Below, piece after piece: positions 10,877 through 22,200 of a stretch of 50,616 nt of DNA; the stretch's first letter is position 1; each line of letters opens with the position of its first letter. The notes under the pieces are model-generated. The model saw only the letters and a program-made list of their open reading frames with translations. It made no database searches and was not told the origin of the DNA. The stretch spans positions 65,102 to 115,717 of the forward strand of contig JBNGIO010005794.1 in NCBI GenBank assembly GCA_049999805.1, written 5' to 3'. Made by a program: the position numbers and the translations under genes. The DNA is from Folioceros fuciformis (taxonomy: Eukaryota > Anthocerotophyta > Anthocerotopsida > Anthocerotales).

Positions 10877-11280
10877 TCTTTCACCGCATTTGAAAGGGAG
10901 CTTTCTCTCTGGAATGCCTGTTTTCTCTCAGCATTGCTGTGCCCAGAAAATTACTCAACTCAGCGTAGACTCCTCGGACGCCTGTTTGCTCCTGATAATT
11001 GGGTGAGCTATGAAAACTGTCCCAGCAACTAAAAATGTGCCCCACTCACTAGTGTATTGTGAGCTGAAGGCAGCTCGAACACGATGCGAGGAATACAGAA
11101 TTTTCCAGCCAATTTGCCTTCAAAAAACGGGGAATCGTTGTCCATGGATTCCACAAACAGCTGAAGCATGTAAGAAGAGTTCAGTCCCTTGGGACATCGG
11201 CACTAGATGCTGAGGGCGATCTTACGCTTTGTAGAAAGTGTTTGTGACAGTAAGGCAGGGGCCTGAGACTCGTTTTCAAT
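10877..11280. other. Upstream region of the E-class PPR gene
   Basis: There is no gene on either strand. The long plus-strand frames here are antisense shadows of the PPR coding sequence. No TATA box stood out. Confidence 0.4.
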
Positions 11281-11284
11281 GAGG

Positions 11285-11470
11285 GACATCCAATCCCTGC
11301 TTTGACTGGTCTGAGCGTGAAGAAGGAATGAGTCGGGCATGTGCTTGTGAGGTCCCAGTCTGGGAATGTACGCTTCTCTAGGAACATACAGTATGTCACA
11401 AGAAGCCATGGACGTGTTTGCAGGGGTTGTGAAACCAGACGCCTTTACATGGGCTGCTCTGAGTCGGTAA
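11285..11470 (+). pseudogene. Inverted relic of a PPR N-terminal repeat
   Basis: On the plus strand this segment reads QEAMDVFAGVVKPDAFTW after frameshifted pieces resembling GLSVKK and a tyrosine-alanine motif. It matches the first PPR motif of the neighbouring gene (EEAMDVFARVVKPDAFTW), but in the opposite orientation to every other PPR sequence in the window. The flanks no longer match. It is a small decayed inverted duplication. Confidence 0.75.
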
Positions 11471-11639
11471 GAGTCGGGCACAACCACACGGGCTTCATTG
11501 ACCCTCGTCCACTGCCTGATGGGAGTTCGAAGTGGCTTTCTAGCAGAGCTTGACAAATTCTGCCCACTGAAAGCATTTCGATGCCGGTGGGCTTCAAGAG
11601 GCTCTAACAGGGAGAGCCAATCTCGTTGCTTGGTTGAGA

Positions 11640-14600
11640 CCTTGACAGAAGTGCTTGCTCACTGAGCAGGGTCTAGACGCGAGCACTTGTGGTCTCCCCC
11701 CTACCCGCAACATCCTCTCTCTTTTCACCTACCAGAAATCTATGTACCTGCATGTTCACCTCAATGCTCGCCATGGTGGGTTTTCAGTTAGCTCCGGCTG
11801 CCTTTCTCAGTGTTTCAATCATGTCCACAGTGGCCCACCTGCCTGGATCTGTGCAGGCATTTGCTGATCCATGAGCACATATGGGGCTGCCTCCTAGGGC
11901 TCTCAGCCTTACAATGATTTCCAGACACCACAACGACCTCTCTAAATCCCCGTGACTTCTGCAGGCATTCAACAACGTCGTCTGTCCCACAATGTGACTT
12001 TGGCTCTCACATGACAATAGCTTCTTTAAGTGGCCTGCACGCCCAAGAAGATCAATCATGTGCAATTGTAATGTTGTCGGTAGGTCTGATGCCATGCAGT
12101 TCAGCCATGGAATCAAACAGATTGCGACCCTTGTGGAACAGTCCCTCATGACTGCATGCTGCTAGAAGGCAAGTAAAAGTAGCGTAATCAGGCTGAATAC
12201 CGGCAACTAGCATCTCATCAAAACAAGCTAGGGCTCGGTGACCATCGTCGTTAGCACCATACCCAGCTATCAGCGCATTCCATGTCACCACATCCTTTGT
12301 GGCCAGGCTGTCGAACACCCGGCGTGCAGCTTCCGGTTTGCCACATTTTGCATACATGTCCACCAGGGAGTTGCCCAACACTACATTATCCAGCAGTCCT
12401 CTTTCAACAATCTGTGAGTGCAGCCGGCTGCCCTTCTGTAAGGCACCGGTGCTCCCACAGGCTTTCAGAAGGCAAGGCAAAAGTAACATGGCTAGCCAAA
12501 AATCAGGCCCTTTTGTTCCATTTGTCCATACGAACAAGTGCCTCTTGGCCAAGTCCTTGCTGTGCATACCCAGCTATCAGGGCATTCCACATCACTACAT
12601 CCTTTGTCACCAAGCTGTCAAAAACCTGGCGTGCAACTTCCAATTCACCACATTTAGCATACATGTCCACCAGGCCGTTGCCCAACACTACATTATCTAG
12701 CAGTCTTTGTTTGACAATCTCTGAGTGCAGCTGCCTGCCCTTCTGTAAAGCACCAGTGCCTGCACGGGCCTTTAAAAGGCAAGCACATGTGACAGTCAGC
12801 CAAAACGACTACTTGTTGCTCCATTTGTTCATACAGAACAAGTGCCTCTTGGCCGCGTCCATGTTGTGCATACCCAGATATCAAGGTATTCCATGTCAGC
12901 ACATCCTTTGTGTTTATGCTGTCAAAAATCTTGAGTGCGTCTTCCAGTTCACCACATTTTGCATACATATCCACCAGGCAGTTGCCCACCACAACGTTAT
13001 CCAGCAGTCCTCGTTCAACAATCTGTGAGTGCAGCTGCTTGCCCTTTGTAAGGCACCAGTGCTTGCACAAGCCTTCAGAAGACGAGCAAAAGTCAGATGG
13101 TCGGCCAAAGTCTGGCCCTCCATCTCCATTCGCGCATACACAGCAAGCGCCTCATCTCCAAGCCCTTTCTGGGAATACCCAGTTATCAGGGCATTCCATG
13201 TCACCACATTCTTTGTGTTCAGGCTATCAAAAACCTGGCGCGCACCTTCTAATTCACCACATTTTGCATACATGTCCACTAGGCAGGTTCCCACCGTAAT
13301 GTTATCCAGCAGTCCTCTTTCCACAATCGGCGATTGCAGCTGGCCGCCCTTCTGTAAGGCACTCGTACTTGCACAGGCCTTCAGAATGCACGCAAAGGTA
13401 ACATGATTAGCCAAAATCAAGGCCTCCTGCTCCAATTGTCCATAAACAGCAAGTGCCTCTTGACCGAGTCCTTGCTGTGCATACCCAAAATATCAGGGCA
13501 TTCCCTGTCACCACATCCTTTGTGGCTAAGCTGTCAAAAACCTGGCGTGCATCTTCCAGTTCACCACATTTTGCATACATGTCCACTAGGCAGTTGCCCA
13601 AAACTCCATTCTTCTGCAGTCCTCTCTTGGCAATCTGCAAATGAAGCTGCCGGCCTTTCTGTAAGGCACCAGTGCTTGCACAGGCCTTCAGAAGGCAAGC
13701 AAACGTAACACGGTCAGCTAAAATCAAGCCCTCCTGCTCCATTTGTCCATACAGGACAAGGACCTCATGTGCAAGTCCTCGTTCGGCATACCCAGCTATC
13801 AGGGCATTCCATGTCACCACATCCTTTGTGGGCATGCTGTCAAAAACATGGAGTGCATCTTTCAGATTCCCACATTTTGCATACATATCCACCAGGCAGT
13901 TGCCAACAAACAAGTTAGCAGGCAGGCCACTGTGCAAGACATCAGCGTGCACTTTTTCTGCCAGATTCCAAGTCAGTGGCAAATGCACAAGCTTCCAGGG
14001 CAGCTACAAAGATATGACTATTAGCATTCACTCCTGACCTACGCATCTCGTGGTACAGTTGTATGGCCTCCATGGGTTTCCCACGTTTAGCATGTGCAGA
14101 GATGACGGAACCCCACATGATCGCATGTGGTTTGCCTACCCTGGTGAACACATCCATGGCCTCCTCTAGCCTACCTCCACCCGCATACATGGGCAAGAGA
14201 TGGTTCCCCAAGCATGCGTCTGACTCGTATCCAAGTTTGATACTAAGATCATGAACTCGTCGCCCTCTAACCAAATCCCTTTTAGCTGTACAAAGTTTCA
14301 GCACAGCGACAAACAGAGAAATAGCAGAGTCTTCCTGCGCTAGAGATTCCAGGGCTTCAACGGCCTCAGAAAGCTCCTGCTGACATAACGTGCTCACGGC
14401 TACAGCTGTAACGACAGCCATTTCTGATCCCGCACGCCTGCCAGGTTCAGGCTTACTCGGAGAGCTGGACTCGGAAGCAGAGGCACCATTACCCATTTGC
14501 ATATCCAAGGAAACAAGCTGCTCATCAACCCAAGCTGGCTTCAGCATGCTGTTCAACCGGACCTCGCTGGACCCTTTATGCCGGAAGTCAGGCGAACGGG

Positions 14601-14886
14601 AGCTCTTCTTATCTCGTCGGTTATCCCACCACATGGTAGGGTCCAGAAAGAATCGTTGCCACAAGTGCTCCAGCTCCTGGCAACGACCATGACCGGCGAC
14701 CCCGTCCCCACCCACAAATTTTCTCGGAACTGATGGTGCTGGGCTCCTTGCACACCTGCATCTGGACTCTCTGTTTGCCAGGAATCGACTGCCTAAGATG
14801 AGGTGAGCCGGAGTTTCTGGCATAAGCCTTGTACAGGCACCAATTTGTTGGGTCGACAACGGGTCCGGTTGCCATACTGTGGACAT
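11640..14886 (-). pseudogene. PPR pseudogene of the KP clade, multiply frameshifted
   Basis: From ATG 14886 (MSTVWQPDPLSTQQ) an N-terminus of over 300 residues closely matches the intact gene at 15.3-18.2 kb. Frames then change at about 13965 (an extra A in AGAAAAAG), about 13490, 13060, 12790, 12690-12520 and 12090. PPR segments such as CLVDMYAKCGELE recur in each piece. Near the end the sequence reads AAGAN, a stop, then KPTMASIEV, so the ancestor carried the same KP box. The DYW deaminase itself is absent; similarity ends near 11640. At least six lesions make it a pseudogene. Two of them are homopolymer length changes, so a few could be sequencing errors, but not all. Confidence 0.9.
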
Positions 14887-15274
14887 CCTTCAGGGACCGC
14901 TGTCGGGAGAAGATTTTAACTTTCCACAGGACATAGCAGGACATCCAGGCACGCCTTTTAGTCACATCATCTAAGTGCTGGCCATCTCGGGTGAACCCGA
15001 ACCCGGAGAACATCGTGAATACAGAAGCATGCGGGTGATGACGAAGCAAGGCAACGCATCTGACACACGCACATGAACCGTATGCACAAACAATTGGGTT
15101 TACCTTGCATTTCTTCCCCGCAACCACATAAGATTTTCGCCCGGTTTAACTCGTGCCCTACGACAGGATCGAAGACCGGGCCCGGCCAGGACGGAAATGA
15201 GCATACATACCATGAATGGATGACAGACACGGGGTGGTCACGAGCACAGAGCAAATGGTCATGGACATCATGTC
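14887..15274. other. Short spacer between tandem PPR units
   Basis: About 390 bp separate the stop of the intact KP-type gene from the ATG of the pseudogene downstream. There is no gene and no clear promoter element. Confidence 0.4.
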
Positions 15275-18202
15275 TCAAGGTCGACCATTACAACTGCAAG
15301 CACCAGCTGCGAATCGATGCACACGGTATCCATCCCTTACAACGATGTCTCTCTTTTCAACCCTCGACATGATTTCCGTGGAACTGTGGCAGTCACTGCA
15401 CATGCGTAGATTCTTGGTTACCACCAAAGGTGTGCCACTGGGAGTGTTCAAAAGACCAAAAGCAAGGGCTAGCTTCTCAGCATGCCCACAAAGCGCATCT
15501 TCCTTTTCCTTCTCAGACAGTGGCTTCAACACCAACTGTGTGTGTGGTGTGTGGCCCCCTTCCTGCTTCAGACGTGCGTTCGTGCTCTCTGCCTTGCGCA
15601 CAATGTCATCTCTCTTTTCTCCCACTACAAATGTATGTATCTGATTCTTCACCTCAATGCCCGCCACTGCAGGTTTCTTGTTAGCTCCTGCTACCATTCT
15701 CTGTGTTTCAATCCTGTCTACATCGGCCCACCTGCCTGCATCTGCATAGGCATTGGCCATGAGCACATAAGCGGATGCACATTGAGGCTCCAGTCTAACA
15801 AGACCCTCAAAACACCGAGACGCCCTCTCTATATCTCCATGACTTTTGCAGGCATTCAGCAAAGATGTCAACCCCACAACATTACTTCGGCTCTCACATG
15901 ATCGTAACATGTTTTCTGCCTCATCTAAAAGCCCTGCACGCCCAAGAAGATCTACCATGCAATTGTAGTGCTCAACAGTAGGCCTGACGCCATGCTGTTC
16001 CGCCATGGAATCGAAGTGCCTGCGACCCTCATTCACCAGTCCCGCGTGACTGCATGCTACTAGAAGACACGTAAAAGTAGCCTCGTCAGGCTGAACACCA
16101 GCAACTAACATCTCCTCAAAACAAGCTAGTGCTTTGTGTCCTTCATCGCAAGCACCACAGCCAGCTATGAGGGCCGTCCATGTTACGCCATTCTTCGAGG
16201 GCAAGCTGTCAAAAACCCTGCGTGCATATTCCAGTTCGCCACACTTTGCATACATGTCCACCAGTGAGTTCCCTACCAGAACGTTATCTAGCAGTCCTCT
16301 TTCCACAATTTGTGAGTGCAGCTGCCTACCCTTCAGTAAGGCACCAGCGCTTGCACAGGCCTTCAACAGGCAAGCAAAAGTAACATGGTTACCCACAATC
16401 AGGCCCTCCTGCTCCATTGACTCATACAGGACAAGAGCCTCTTGACCGAGCGCATGATTTGCATACCCAGCTATCAGGGAGGTCCATGACACCACATCCT
16501 TTTTCGCCAACCCGTCAAAGATGATGCGTGCATCTTCTAGTTTGCCACACTTTGCATACATGTCCACCAGGCAGTTGGCCACCACTATGTTGCCTAGCTG
16601 TCCTTTTTCCACAATCTGTGAGTGCAGTTCCCTGCCCTTCGACAACGCACCAGTAATTCCGCAAGCTTTCAGAAGGCAAGCAAAAGTAACATGGTCAGGC
16701 ACAATCAGGCCCTCACGCTCCATTTGTGCGTACAGGACGAGCGCATCCTGACCCAGGCCTCGGTTGGCATATCCAGCTATCAGGGCATTCCATGTTACCA
16801 CATCCTTTGTGGGCAAGCTGTGAAAAACGCTGCGTGCAGCGTCTAGTTCTCCACATTTTGCGTACATGTCCACCAGGCAGTTGCACACCAGCATGTTACT
16901 TTGATGTCCTCTTTCCACAATCTGTGAGTGCAGCTGCCTTCCCTTCTGTAATGCACCAGCGCTTGCACAAGCCTTCAGGAGGCAAGCAAAAGTAATATGG
17001 TTGCTCACAATCATGCCTTCTTGCTCCATTCGTCCATGCAGAACAAGAGCCTCTTGGCTGAGCCCTTGCTGTGCATACCCAGCAATCAGTGCATTCCATG
17101 TCACCACATTTTTTGCTGTCAAACCCTCAAAAAGACGTCGTGCATCCTCCAGTTCACCACACTTTGCATACATGTCAACCAGGCAACTGCCCACAAACAA
17201 GTTTGTAGGAATCCCACTGCGCAACACATCAAAGTGGACCTTTTTGCCAGTGTCCAAGTCCTCAGCAAATGCACAAGCCTGCAGTGCTGCTACAAAGACG
17301 TGAGCATCCGGCTGTACACCGGAGATACGCATTTCATGGTACAGTCGGATAGCCTCATAAGGTTTCCCATGTTTAGCATGGGCAGATATGATGGAAAACC
17401 ACATGAAAGCATCCGGTTTTCCCACCCTGGTGAACACATCCATGGCCTCTTGCAGCCTACCTGCACCTGCATACATCCGCAAGATATGATTCCCCAAGAA
17501 TGTACTTGACTCGTACCCAAGCTTGACAGCGAGATCATGAACTCGTCGCCCGGCCACCAGATCCCTCTTAGCTACACACAGCTTTAACACAGTATAAAAG
17601 AGAGAGTGAGAGACAGGACAGTCGTTCTGCGCCAGAGATTCCAGGGCTCCAACAGCCTCCGTGAGCTTCCCCTGCTGACATAACGTGCTGACCGTTGCAG
17701 CCGTCCCTACTCCTCCCATTTTTGATCCTGCACGCCTGCCAGGCTCAGACCCACTCGGAGAGCTCGAATTGGAAGGAGAGACCCCATGGCGCATCTGCAT
17801 ATCCAAAGAAACGAGCTGCTCATCCACCCAACCTGGCTTGAACATGTTGTTCAACCAGAGGACCTCCCCGGACCCCTTGCGGCGGAAGTCAGGCCAGTGA
17901 GCACTCTTCTTACCTCTCCTGTTATCCCACCACATGGCAGGGTCCAGAAAGAATTGTTGCCACAACAGCTCCTGCTCCTGGACCAGGGCCTGGTCCTGCC
18001 GACCACTGTCGCTGGGAAATCGTGTCACATTCATCCATTCTCTCGAAACACCTGGGTCCCTCGCACTGCTGCACCTGCGGCCTTGGTTGTTTGCCAGCGA
18101 CTGACTGCTTGAGCTAAGGTGAGCGGGAGCTCCTCGAAGAATTCCTGTACACTCAGCAAATTGTTGGGTCCACAATGGATCCGGTTGCCATATTGTGGCC
18201 AT
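15275..18202 (-). CDS. PPR-DYW:KP protein, candidate U-to-C RNA-editing factor
   Basis: An intact intronless 975-residue frame. I chose ATG 18202 (MATIWQPDPLWTQQ) because it aligns with the start of the neighbouring pseudogene. The frame is open a further 36 bp upstream to 18238, but without an ATG. After an N-terminal leader come PLS-type PPR repeats of about 101 residues per triplet (VVTWNALIAGYAQQG, ITFACLLKACASAGALQKG), then E1/E2-like motifs. A KPAVAGIEV box at residues 843-851 replaces the usual PG box. A DYW-like deaminase follows with HAE (907-909) and CSDC (935-938), ending CSCNGRP. KP box plus GRP end define the DYW:KP variant that is linked to U-to-C editing in hornworts, lycophytes and ferns (recalled knowledge). 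It would act on mitochondrial or plastid transcripts; the target is unknown. Confidence 0.94.
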   Translation of the reverse strand: MATIWQPDPLWTQQFAECTGILRGAPAHLSSSSQSLANNQGRRCSSARDPGVSREWMNVTRFPSDSGRQDQALVQEQELLWQQFFLDPAMWWDNRRGKKSAHWPDFRRKGSGEVLWLNNMFKPGWVDEQLVSLDMQMRHGVSPSNSSSPSGSEPGRRAGSKMGGVGTAATVSTLCQQGKLTEAVGALESLAQNDCPVSHSLFYTVLKLCVAKRDLVAGRRVHDLAVKLGYESSTFLGNHILRMYAGAGRLQEAMDVFTRVGKPDAFMWFSIISAHAKHGKPYEAIRLYHEMRISGVQPDAHVFVAALQACAFAEDLDTGKKVHFDVLRSGIPTNLFVGSCLVDMYAKCGELEDARRLFEGLTAKNVVTWNALIAGYAQQGLSQEALVLHGRMEQEGMIVSNHITFACLLKACASAGALQKGRQLHSQIVERGHQSNMLVCNCLVDMYAKCGELDAARSVFHSLPTKDVVTWNALIAGYANRGLGQDALVLYAQMEREGLIVPDHVTFACLLKACGITGALSKGRELHSQIVEKGQLGNIVVANCLVDMYAKCGKLEDARIIFDGLAKKDVVSWTSLIAGYANHALGQEALVLYESMEQEGLIVGNHVTFACLLKACASAGALLKGRQLHSQIVERGLLDNVLVGNSLVDMYAKCGELEYARRVFDSLPSKNGVTWTALIAGCGACDEGHKALACFEEMLVAGVQPDEATFTCLLVACSHAGLVNEGRRHFDSMAEQHGVRPTVEHYNCMVDLLGRAGLLDEAENMLRSCESRSNVVGLTSLLNACKSHGDIERASRCFEGLVRLEPQCASAYVLMANAYADAGRWADVDRIETQRMVAGANKKPAVAGIEVKNQIHTFVVGEKRDDIVRKAESTNARLKQEGGHTPHTQLVLKPLSEKEKEDALCGHAEKLALAFGLLNTPSGTPLVVTKNLRMCSDCHSSTEIMSRVEKRDIVVRDGYRVHRFAAGACSCNGRP

Positions 18203-18589
18203 CTTACAGGCAAATCTCTCGGACTGTGAGAAGCACAACGAATCGCGCAGACCGTTGTAGAATGCCTAGTTAGTGTGCATGACCATACCAACTCGGCCAG
18301 CATGGAGTCGGTCTCTCGGTTGACCGATGGCAAGGACATGAACTGCCTGTAATTTTGCAACAGCACGTCAAACCGCAGAGGATGCTTGATTATGGCCCAA
18401 AAATCAGTACCGGCCCTGCATGAAGCGAAGACTCACACGGCATTGATCTTTGCAGGACTTTACTTTGTGTATTATCTGAGTGACGATACATCCTATTTAC
18501 ATCATCTTCACGGTGATACATAGCGTATGCACAATGTCCGTGAACATGGATCATCACGCAATCGCGCTGTAGACAAAAACACTTCAGAT
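18203..18589. other. Spacer between tandem PPR units
   Basis: Upstream region of the intact PPR-DYW:KP gene. Its ATG is only about 400 bp from the end of the next PPR copy. No gene is visible. Confidence 0.4.
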
Positions 18590-21149
18590 TTAGCTGGAAG
18601 TCCTACACTTTTCTCGCGGTGGACCCTCACAACTGCAAGAACCAGCTGCAAAGCGATGCACACGGTATCCATCCCTTACAACGATGTCTCTGTTCTCCAC
18701 CCTTGACATGATCTCGGTGGAACTATGGCAGTCACTGCACATTCGTACATTCTTGGTTACCACTAGGGGTGTCCCACTTGGAGTGTTCAAGAGACGAAAC
18801 GCCAGAGCTAGTTTCTCAGCATGCCCACAAAGCGCATCTTCCTTTTCCAGCTCAGAAAGTGGCTTCAATACCAAGTTAGTGTGTGGTACATGGCCCCCTT
18901 CCTGCTTAAGACGTGCATTCGTGCTCTCTACCTTCAGTGCAATATCGTTTCTCTTTCTCCCACCAGAAATGTATGTACCTGATTGCTCACCTAAAAACCT
19001 GCCATTGCAGGCTTCTTGTTAGCCCCTGCTACCATTCTCTGTTTTTCAATCCTGCCTACATCGCTCCCATCTACCAGCATCTGCATACACGTTGGCCATG
19101 AGGATGTATGCGGACGAACACTGAGGCTCTAGTCCAACGAGACTTTGGAAACACCGGGTGGCCCTCTCTATATCCCCGTGACTTTTCCAGGCATTCAGCA
19201 AGGACGTCAAGCCCAGAACATTGCTCTGGCTGTCACATGATAATAGCATGTCATCTGCCTCATCCAAATGGCCTGCACGGCCAAGGAGGTCAACCATGCG
19301 ATTGTAATGCTCAATAGCAGGTTTGACGCCATGTTGTTCAACCATGGCATCAAACAGCTGGCGACCTTCATCCACCAGTCCTTCATGACTGCACGCTCCT
19401 AAAAGGCAAGTGAAAGTGGTACTATTTGGCTGAATACCTGTGGCTAACATCTCCTCAAACCAAGCTAGTGCTTTATGACCCTCATCACAACTTCCACACC
19501 CAGCTATCAAGGCATTCCATGTCACCACATCCTTTGTGACCAAGCTGTCAAAAACCCCACGTGCATCTTCCAATTTGCCAAATTTGGCATACATGTCCAC
19601 CAGACCGTTGCCCACAAGTCCGTTATCTAACTGGCCTCCGTCCACTATCTGTAAGTGTAGCTGCCTGCCCTTCTGCAAGGCGCCAGCACTTGCACAAGCC
19701 TTCAGAAGGCGAGCAAAGGTAACATGGTCAGCCACAAGTAGGCCCTCCTGTTCCATTCTACCATGAAGAATAGGCGCCTCTTTGCCAAGGTCGTGGTTAG
19801 CATACCCAGCTATTAGGGCTGTCCATGTCACAACAGTTTTTTGTGGCCAAGCAGTCAAAAACCCTGCGTGCATCTTCCAGTTCGCCACATTTTGCATACA
19901 TGCATACTAGGCGATTGCCCACCCGTACGTTGTCTAGCTGTCCTGCTTCCACAATCTGTGTGCGCACCTGCCTGCCCTTCTTAATAGCGCCACAGCTTGC
20001 ACAGGCCTTCAGAAGGCAAGCAAACGTAACATGGTTTCCTGCAATCAGGCCCTCCTGCTTCACATCTTCGTAAACAGCCAGCGCCTCTTGGCCAAGCCCA
20101 TGATTTGTATACGCAGAAATCAGGGAATTCCATGTCACCACATCTTTTGTGGCCAAACTGTCAAAAACCCTACGTGCATCTTCCAATTCCCCACATTTTG
20201 CATACATGTCCACGAGGCAGTTGCCAACAAACAAGTTAGGAACGATGCCACTGTGCAGCACATCACAGTGCACTTGCCGGCCAGACTCCAAGCCCGCAGC
20301 CAATGCACAGGCTTGAAGGGCTGCAAGGTAGACGTGAGCATTGGCCTTGACGCCTGCACCGCGCATCTCAGAGCACAGCTTTATAGCCTCAATAGGTTGC
20401 CCATGTTTAGCATGGGCGGATACTATGGAAAATCACAAGAATCCGGCTTTCCCACCTTGGTGAACACATCCATGGCCTCCTGCAGCCTACCTCGACGAAC
20501 ATACATCCGCAAGATATGATTCCCCAAGTACGTACTTGACTCATACCCAAGTTTCACAGTGAGATCTTGAACCCGTCGTCCCAAAACCAGATCCTTCTTA
20601 TGTGCACATAGTTTCAGCACAGTGTAAAAGAGAGACCGGGAAATAGGACAGTCCTTCTGCGCCAGAGATTCCAGGGCTCCAACAGCCTCACTAAGCTTCC
20701 CCTGCTCACATAGCGTGCTCACGGTTACAGCTGTTGCACGCCCCTTGCCGTTCCTGCACTCCCCTTGCCGTTCCTGCAAGCCTGCCAGGCTCAAGTTTAT
20801 CCGGAGAGCTCAACGTGGAAAGAGACGCACCAAGACCCATCTGCAAATCCATAGAATCGAGCTGCTCATCCACCCACCCTGGCTTGATTTGTCGCCACGA
20901 CTGCTGCTGCTGCTGGTGCCCCTGCTCCTGAGGTCCACCGTTGCAGGAAACGCCATTCCCAGTCATCCATTCTCCGCGAACTGCTGATGGGTTCCTAACA
21001 ATGCTGCACCTGGAGACATTGTTGTTTTCTCGAACCTGGCCTCCAGGAGTCAGCTCAATCGGAGGTCCTCGCAGAATCCCTGTGCACTCACCAATTTGTT
21101 GAGTCCCTCCAGAGGCCATGGGAGAGCAGAATGTCCAGCAACTTGGCAT
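18590..21149 (-). pseudogene. PPR-DYW:KP paralogue, frameshifted
   Basis: The start (MPSCWTFCSPMASGGTQQ, ATG 21149) is homologous to the intact neighbour. The first break is a 20-bp tandem duplication of CCCTTGCCGTTCCTGCA (20744-20780), which shifts the frame. Further breaks lie near 20440, near 19840 (a poly-A run), near 19070, and at the KP box (KPAMAGF followed by a stop). The PPR blocks and the deaminase residues are still clear: HAE, then CSDC, then an end reading CSCEGPP instead of CSCNGRP with no stop at the expected place. It was once a DYW:KP gene and is now non-functional as read. Some homopolymer breaks could be sequence errors; the 20-bp duplication is not likely to be. Confidence 0.88.
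20744..20780. repeat. 20-bp tandem duplication that disrupts the PPR copy
   Basis: CCCTTGCCGTTCCTGCA occurs twice with a 20-bp period inside the coding region for the N-terminal leader. The added length is not a multiple of three, so it breaks the frame between the leader and the first PPR motifs. Confidence 0.85.
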
Positions 21150-22200
21150 ACTACACCAACTTCAGCGAGGTCATTCCAGGCGGAATAGAGCACGTCAACG
21201 ACACCATCAAAACATGAATACTACACCCCTTCGCGCAATGGCAAGTTGATAACCCGTTCTGATATTTGCTGACCACCACGCTGACCGATAGTACTCTTAT
21301 CAAAGCTTTGTTACAAAAGATTTGGAGGATAGGCCATAGTAGCCTACTATCGGTCATTTTGGGGGATAGGCAAAAATCTGTTTGCTTGCCCTAGTGTCTG
21401 AGAATGGATTCGCACGGACATTGAAAGTGAACCAACTCGGTGAGTCAGATGCGCAAACTCACTTCTGCCTCTTGCCATTTCAGCTGCGCTTCGCATCATG
21501 ACGTCTAATAACACCCCACTGCATAGACCCATCTGCCTCTGCACCCGCCGCGTACAGTCATGGGCACGGGCCCATGCCCTCTTCTTTGGCTCGTGTTTGC
21601 CCTTCCACTACCGCTACTGCCCCTTCAGCGTTTTTAGGGTACTGTGCCTGCCGGGCGTCTGCCTGCAAGCCCCAAACAGACTGTTCGCTACCCGCCGGCC
21701 ACATTTCACTGTCTAGGGGATATGCTGAGGTCGACCACCCGGTTGTTTATAGTCTAAACTGGGGCTACAGGCTGCACCCGTGGCCGATTTCAAGCCTCGT
21801 CAGAAATGCTGGAATCGGCCGTGCGCCCACCTGCGACCGGACATGCCGAGATGCTACAATCGGTTTCCCAAAGTCGGCCTCACCGGATGGCTACCCCTCT
21901 ACTGCCCCCTCCACAACCGCGCAGTAGGTTAATTGCTCACCACGTCCATATTCCATAGGCCACACTCTCACGAGATTTTGCAAAGTGACTGATCGATTAA
22001 CCAAGCAAGTACAATTAAGAGTCGCATGATGGTGCAAGACGAACCGTCGTGACTGATTGGGTGCAAAACCCTAACCAATTAAACAAACATAAATTAATGT
22101 ATCTCAAATAATTCCATTCTAAAATGATGAGTGCGTAATCTACTTTAACACTCCCACTCGCACGAAAAGCATTAAAGTTTCTAAACATCTTCATTGTCTT
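21150..22200. other. Intergenic, no gene seen
   Basis: Short plus-strand frames between 21498 and 21927 are Cys/Pro-rich and resemble no family I know. There is no obvious repeat either. This stretch separates the PPR array from the hAT relic to the right. Confidence 0.4.

Noticed and set aside
12282-13028. Long plus-strand open frame (248 codons) and others at 8660-9100, 9686-10339, 13672-14037 and 15482-15901
   Set aside because: They are antisense to PPR coding sequence; the repeated PPR codons keep the opposite strand open. There is no domain and there are no independent start signals.
18203-18238. N-terminal extension of the PPR-DYW:KP frame
   Set aside because: The upstream codons contain no ATG, and the paralogue aligns from MATIW, so the start was placed at 18202.
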